From the NCBI GenBank assembly GCA_016718655.1, contig JADKCV010000004.1, forward strand, positions 129,618-193,617: a stretch of 64,000 nucleotides of DNA, written 5' to 3'. This DNA comes from Flavobacteriales bacterium (GTDB lineage: Bacteria; Bacteroidota; Bacteroidia; Flavobacteriales_F; PHOS-HE28). The notes beneath the pieces were generated by a model. That model was not told the origin of the DNA. It searched no databases and was given only the letters and a program-made list of their open reading frames with translations. Of the stretch, positions 60,340 to 64,000 are shown one piece after another. Made by a program: the position numbers and the translations under genes. Every line of letters begins with the position of its first letter. Position 1 is the first letter of the stretch.

Positions 60340-60451
60340 GCCACCGGACCAACGGGGAATGCCATCGAAGCCGCTCGCCCGGCCTCCTCAACCGCATCCT
60401 CCGCTGTGCAAGCGGAACAGGAGATAGTCAGGGTGGATAGTGGGGGGTAGG
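60340..60451 (+). pseudogene. Left copy of a nuclease 3' end (degenerate direct repeat)
   Basis: This stretch aligns with the end of the nuclease fragment at 62766-62884, sharing for example the 17-base CCTCCTCAACCGCATCC and an exact 21-base match over 60431-60451 and 62864-62884. Small indels break the frame. It is the remnant of a second nuclease gene end, or of one gene split by insertion. The 487-base gap from 60151 to 60638 otherwise holds only the hairpin terminator and palindromic copy E. Confidence 0.7.
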
Positions 60452-60460
60452 AGTGAGGCG

Positions 60461-60508
60461 GCGCCTGCGGGCTCAGGGTCCCGAAAACGGAGAGCCAGCG
60501 CAGGTATA
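60461..60508. repeat. Dispersed palindromic element, copy E (diverged)
   Basis: CTCAGGGTCCCGAAAACGGA followed by GAGCC and GCGCAGGTAT aligns with copy D at 62908. It directly follows the left nuclease remnant, just as copy D follows the right one. Confidence 0.55.
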
Positions 60509-60637
60509 AAAGGGAAACCCAGTAAGATGGGGGGCATGATGCTGGTGGACTGGCTTGAGGGAGAGCACCTCTGTACTGAAGATGGACCGGGCGCTTCGCA
60601 CCAGGAAGAACCTGGTGAACGGGGAACGCTAGAAGCG

Positions 60638-61079
60638 CTAATGCACCAACACCATATCCGATGCCGCCTCGGCAAGGTCCTCACACACCTGGATCAACTC
60701 CGACTTTTCCGTAGGCACCACTGCCCGGCAGTTTGAGCGGGAAGCCGGTGATGTGGGCATGGAAGTGGTGGTGCTCGTCGGGTTCATCCGAAACCACACC
60801 AAGTGCACCAATGGCACGCACATCCCTCACCACCAAATTCGCCCAGCCATACAGTTTATCGCCAGCCTGCGAAACGACATGTTCGCCGATCTCGCGGATC
60901 ACCGCTTCGGACTTGCCAAGCACACGGGACACCGACAAGACAGTGCTGTCCCGTGGTGGTACGAAGAGGCCATACTTCGGTCTGAACGGTGGGCGTTTGA
61001 AGTACTTGGAATCATGCCGTGCAAAACGCGCCACCACCTCATCGGCACCCACTTCCTCAGCCAGCCCGGAAGGTAGCAT
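60638..61079 (-). CDS. Third protein of the TIGR04255 operon (one frameshift)
   Basis: About 146 residues after one indel near 60735. The ATG at 61077-61079 overlaps the previous gene's stop as TGATG. Visible segments are YFKRPPFRPKYGLFVPPRDS, LYGWANLVVRDVRAIG, the histidine-rich EPDEHHHFHAHITGFP, and a C-terminal helix EKSELIQVCEDLAEAASDM. Without repair the reading ends at 60681. I recall similar proteins with an 'HANIxGWP' segment following TIGR04255 genes in scattered bacteria, but cannot search. No function is known to me. Confidence 0.65.
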
Positions 61080-61599
61080 CACGCGAAAATGGGAAAGGTG
61101 CGGATGTACTCCAAGAGCTCATCCGGTATGGTGTCTCCGAACCATTCGGTGCCATTGCGCCTGCGCGGACCGATGCGGTAGGCATAGGAGATGAGGCCGG
61201 TAGGCCCCGATGCTCAACGCCAACCAATGACCGCTGCCACCGATCCAGGACAGGCTCAATTCGCCATCAGGGTCCACACCCGGATGGGTCGGCGTAGCCC
61301 ATGGGCAGCGCATCAATGAAACGGATGGCATGTTCAAGCGTCAAGGGCAACACCGGTGCTGCACCTTCTCCATCCCAGTCGGCTTGCGCACAACCATGGC
61401 CCTGCGCGCGCACGCTGGCCTTGAGCTCCCTGCGCTCAAGCGGGTCGAACCAGTATGATCCGTTGCGCATTTTACGCTGGTGCTCACTGGCCAGGCTCAA
61501 GGCCTTGCCCACTGAACTCTGCACCAATTCATCCGTGAGCAGGTGGTCCGGACCACGCTGGCCGCGCAAGGGATGGGTCACTGGAAGAGTTGCTTGCAT
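61079..61599 (-). CDS. Second protein of the TIGR04255 operon (two frameshifts)
   Basis: About 172 residues after repair near 61280 and 61205. The ATG at 61599 lies inside the first gene (20-base overlap) and the stop overlaps the third gene's ATG. The mid-region has DWDGEGAAPVLPLTLEHAIR, followed in the next frame by GVDPDGELSLSWIGG and then GLISYAYRIGPRRRNGTEWF and IPDELLEYIRTF. The overall plan is a small soluble alpha/beta protein; I do not know its activity. The coupling implies a fixed stoichiometry with its neighbours. Confidence 0.65.
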
Positions 61600-62338
61600 T
61601 TCTCGGTCAGGCTTTCGTTGAACACGGCGTACCAATCGTGCAAACGGCCGAATTCGGTCCAAAACCCATCATCATCAAGTACACTTGCTGTCCAGCGTTG
61701 CTTCGGTATCCAACGCGAAGGACCAGTGCCCCGGCTTGGTCTCCAGTGAGGACCAGATACTCCGGCCGGATGTCCTGGGCATCATCGTTCAAGTGATACT
61801 GCAGGTAGCAGTTGTGCGCTTTCAGTCCGAGGGTGGGCGGTGCGATGGTGAAATAGTCACTAAGCGGTATCGCGGCACCATCCCGTGGGATATCGATCCG
61901 GTCGATGTATCGGAGCACTAGTCCAGCCACTGGAGCGGATCCGGTGAGCCGCTTGTACAAGGCCCAGTGTCCCTTGAACACGGCCAACGAAGGGGCGTAC
62001 CCGCTGTAAGGTGGCAAAAAATTCAAAGTGAGGCAGTTCACCAAGTAGTGGGCCATGAAGGAACTATCCGGCGCTATGAAGCGATAACCTGCCAGTTGCG
62101 ACTTGGTATCGTGGTCGGCAGTGCCATCGGTTTTCATCATCACCTGGCTCTGGAAGGTATGCATGGCCTTGTGCTCGCTGAACACATCGGGGAACGCATT
62201 GGGCACCGCCTCCAGGAACACCGCCGGGTCCAGCGGCTTGGGCATCGCTGTCCGGATACTGAAGATCATCTCCACCACCGGCGGCTTTCGGTACCGGCCG
62301 GGCTGGGCTGAAGGCAGTGGTTCACTTACCAAGTTCAT
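61578..62338 (-). CDS. TIGR04255 family protein (one frameshift)
   Basis: About 253 residues; I use the ATG at 62338 because the family begins at PPVVEMIFSIRTAMP. Other family-like parts are ALYKRLTGSAPVAGLVLRYI, DYFTIAPPTLGL and the C-terminal LHDWYAVFNESLTEKCKQLF, which follows a one-base indel near 61680. Members are soluble proteins of about 250 residues with sporadic distribution, often on mobile DNA, and no known function. It heads an operon of three overlapping genes that ends at 60638. The in-frame codons up to 62404 look non-coding. Confidence 0.8.
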
Positions 62339-62595
62339 AGGGGGTACAGCAAAGTTTGGTGATGACAGCATTCCCGCCAACATCCCATCCGCCAAATAAC
62401 GCAAAGATGCCCTTGTTCATACAAGACCTCCTCACCGCCCCCTATGCTGCGCCCCCTTCTTCGCCACGCTGCCGTTCCACCCTCTTCGGCTCCAACAGCC
62501 TCTTGATCGCCGCCTTCCATTCCGAAGCCACCACACCGGCAGCCTCCAGGATGACCGCTCTGTCATGCCAACCGAGGTGGGTTTGCAGAAAAGAT

Positions 62596-62883
62596 CGCAC
62601 CACCACCACCCTGGCCGGTGGCGCCCTCACCGTGCCTTCGCACTACTGGAAGGTGCTGCTCATCCTACCCAACGACGATGCCGACGACCTGCCCCGCATC
62701 ACGCCCGATACGCGGGTGATCGCCGTGGACATCCCGAATACGCAAGCGGCCAGCGCCCTGCCCTGGGGCGACTACCGCACCAGCGTGGATGCCATCGAGG
62801 CCGCTACGGGCCTCGACCTCCTCAACCGCATCCCCGCCGCCGTGCAAGCGGAACTGGAGGCGGGGGTGGATAGTGGGGGGTAG
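62596..62883 (+). pseudogene. C-terminal fragment of a DNA/RNA non-specific endonuclease
   Basis: About 95 residues matching the last third of NUC/EndoG-type nucleases: ALTVPSHYWKVLLILPNDD, PDTRVIAVDIPN, YRTSVDAIEAATGLDLLNRI. The catalytic DRGH region and everything before it are absent, so the fragment cannot cleave nucleic acid. Upstream (62405-62595) I see nothing convincing on either strand. Its 3' end, together with the palindromic element that follows, is repeated at 60340-60508 on the far side of the TIGR04255 operon. Confidence 0.75.
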
Positions 62884-62907
62884 GGGTAGAGCAGGTTGGT
62901 CCTATGG

Positions 62908-62943
62908 GCGCAGGGCCCGAGACCGAGAGCCTGCGAGGTTTAA
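62908..62943. repeat. Dispersed palindromic element, copy D
   Basis: GCGCAGGGCCCGAGACCGAG then AGCCTGCGAGGTTT: the arms and tail of copies A-C with a diverged middle. It lies 24 bases after the nuclease fragment and 30 bases before the first degenerate CRISPR repeat. Confidence 0.7.
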
Positions 62944-62972
62944 AACGTGCTGAAGGTATGTTTGCAACGCCG

Positions 62973-64000
62973 AGGCGGGTTTGCTCTCAATGCGATATTT
63001 GACAAGAACACGATATCAACCTTGAATCAACGCGACACCATGAACAAGTCGTGGTTTGCTCTCAACGCAATCTTTGATAAAACACGATCCAACCTGCGGG
63101 GCGGCCGGTAGTGCGGTAGTTCTCGTGGTTTGCTCTCAGCACGATCTTTGACAAGGTCCCGATCCAACGGGCCGATGCGCGCATAGCGGAGGACCGCGGT
63201 CGTGGTTTGCTTTCAACGCGATCTTTGACAGGGACACGATCCAAAAGAGGTTCCGTTCGGCCCTGGGCTTGTTGAGTCGTGGTTTGCTCTCAACGCGTTC
63301 CTTGACAAGGACACGATCCGACTTTTACACTCCGACAAGTAATACCGGAGTGGTCGTGGTTTGCTCTCAACACAATATTTGACAAGGACACGATCCAACT
63401 TGACATAGCTGCCGATGGATGGGAAGATGGTCGTGGTTTGCTCTCAACACGATCTTTGACAAGGACACGATCCAACCTCAGTTAAGTATATCTGGGGTGC
63501 AAAGCGTCGTGGTTTGCTCTCACACGATCTTGACATAGACATCATCTCACACCAACCCCTCCACGCCTGGACAAATGACTGGGCGTGGTTGCCTCACGCG
63601 ATGCTTTGACAAGGACACGATCCAACACTACGCACCGCTGGAGGATCGGGGCAGATGTCGTGGTTTGCTCTCAATGCGATCTTTGACAAGGACACGATCC
63701 AACCGGACTATAACGCGATCGAAAGCACGAAGAGTCGTGGTTTGCTCTCAATGCGATCTTTGACAAGGACACGATCCAACGTAGCCCATGCCACTGTTCA
63801 CCACCACCGAGTCGTGGTTTGCTCTCAATGCGATCTTTGACAAGGACACGATCCAACCTGAGTACGAACGACTGAAGACGATCAACAGTCGTGGTTTGCT
63901 CTCAATGCGATCTTTGACAAGGACACGATCCAACAAAGGATTCCAGTGAATGAGGATGTCGTGGTCGTGGTTTGCTCTCAATGCGATCTTTGACAAGGAC
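62973..64000. CRISPR. CRISPR array, 47-base repeats, type II-C-like, continuing past the window
   Basis: Fourteen repeats begin at 62973, 63048, 63122, 63199, 63276, 63353, 63430, 63506, 63582, 63657, 63734, 63811, 63888 and 63964 (the last cut at the edge). The 47-base consensus begins GTCGTGGTTTGCTCTCAATG and ends GACACGATCCAAC; most spacers are 30 bases (27-30). Terminal TCGTG and CACGA can pair. Repeat length and the GTnGTGG ... CAAC ends fit type II-C arrays of Bacteroidota. Repeats from 63657 on are identical, while those to the left vary and the first is very degenerate, so the older end is on the left. No cas gene, tracrRNA or leader is inside the window. Confidence 0.97.

Noticed and set aside
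57731..60397. An 888-codon open frame on the minus strand
   Set aside because: It is antisense to the gliding-type protein, which has a signal peptide, Ig-like domains and a type B sorting domain; high GC leaves few stops in this frame.
62442..62630. A 62-codon minus-strand frame upstream of the nuclease fragment
   Set aside because: It has a helical, charged look (SEWKAAIKRLLEPKRVERQR) and might be a remnant, but it has no start context and no recognisable family, so I do not call it.
63062..63996. Several 60-80-codon frames in the CRISPR array
   Set aside because: They arise from the 47-base repeats and change at every spacer.

Overview
The window reads as a draft chromosome segment of a GC-rich member of the Bacteroidota, probably a Flavobacteriales-like lineage; I cannot name a species. 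The evidence is several secreted proteins with type IX secretion (T9SS) C-terminal sorting domains (type A and the gliding-associated type B form), an S46 dipeptidyl-peptidase, recurring -7 boxes of the Bacteroidota form TAnnTTTG, and a CRISPR array with 47-base repeats and 30-base spacers, as in type II-C loci of this phylum. I recognise no rRNA or tRNA gene. Many otherwise good genes are broken by single-base indels, often in short G/C runs, so long-read assembly error is likely for several of them.

Layout. 1-9475 (-): a giant surface adhesin with two C-type-lectin-like domains, HYR domains and two families of tandem repeats, running off the left edge. 9623-12734: ECF sigma factor with an overlapping one-helix membrane protein, then a secreted MopE-motif protein. 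12937-17692: S46 peptidase, pterin dehydratase, DUF1573 protein, S41 protease. 17731-27502: penicillin-binding protein 1C, a T9SS serine protease, and a thioester alpha-2-macroglobulin. 27592-32105: two SPOR-like envelope proteins and a LOG-family protein. 32156-45536 (-): uvrA, a lytic transglycosylase, and a polysaccharide locus (WecA-like transferase, rfbC, Wzc-like kinase, Wza-like exporter, GT4, asnB-like amidotransferase), then lpdA. 45593-47511: a G-rich hexamer tract followed by three small multi-helix membrane proteins. 47631-60151: mainly exported enzymes and T9SS cargo (serine hydrolase, esterase, propeller protein, metzincin protease with a decayed FG-GAP tail, gliding-type protein). 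60203-64000: the accessory end, with nuclease-gene remnants in direct repeat around a three-gene TIGR04255 operon, followed by the CRISPR array, which continues past the right edge; no cas gene is in the window.

Functional picture. Most genes serve the cell envelope: capsule or exopolysaccharide synthesis, peptidoglycan synthesis and repair with protease defence (PBP1C plus alpha-2-macroglobulin), and display or secretion of adhesins and hydrolases. The most interesting part is the right end. The overlapping three-gene operon is sporadic in type, has no known function, lies between ~170-base imperfect direct repeats derived from a nuclease 3' end plus a palindromic element, and is about 0.6 kb from the CRISPR array. 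A five-copy dispersed palindromic element marks this and other decayed sites between 53 and 63 kb.
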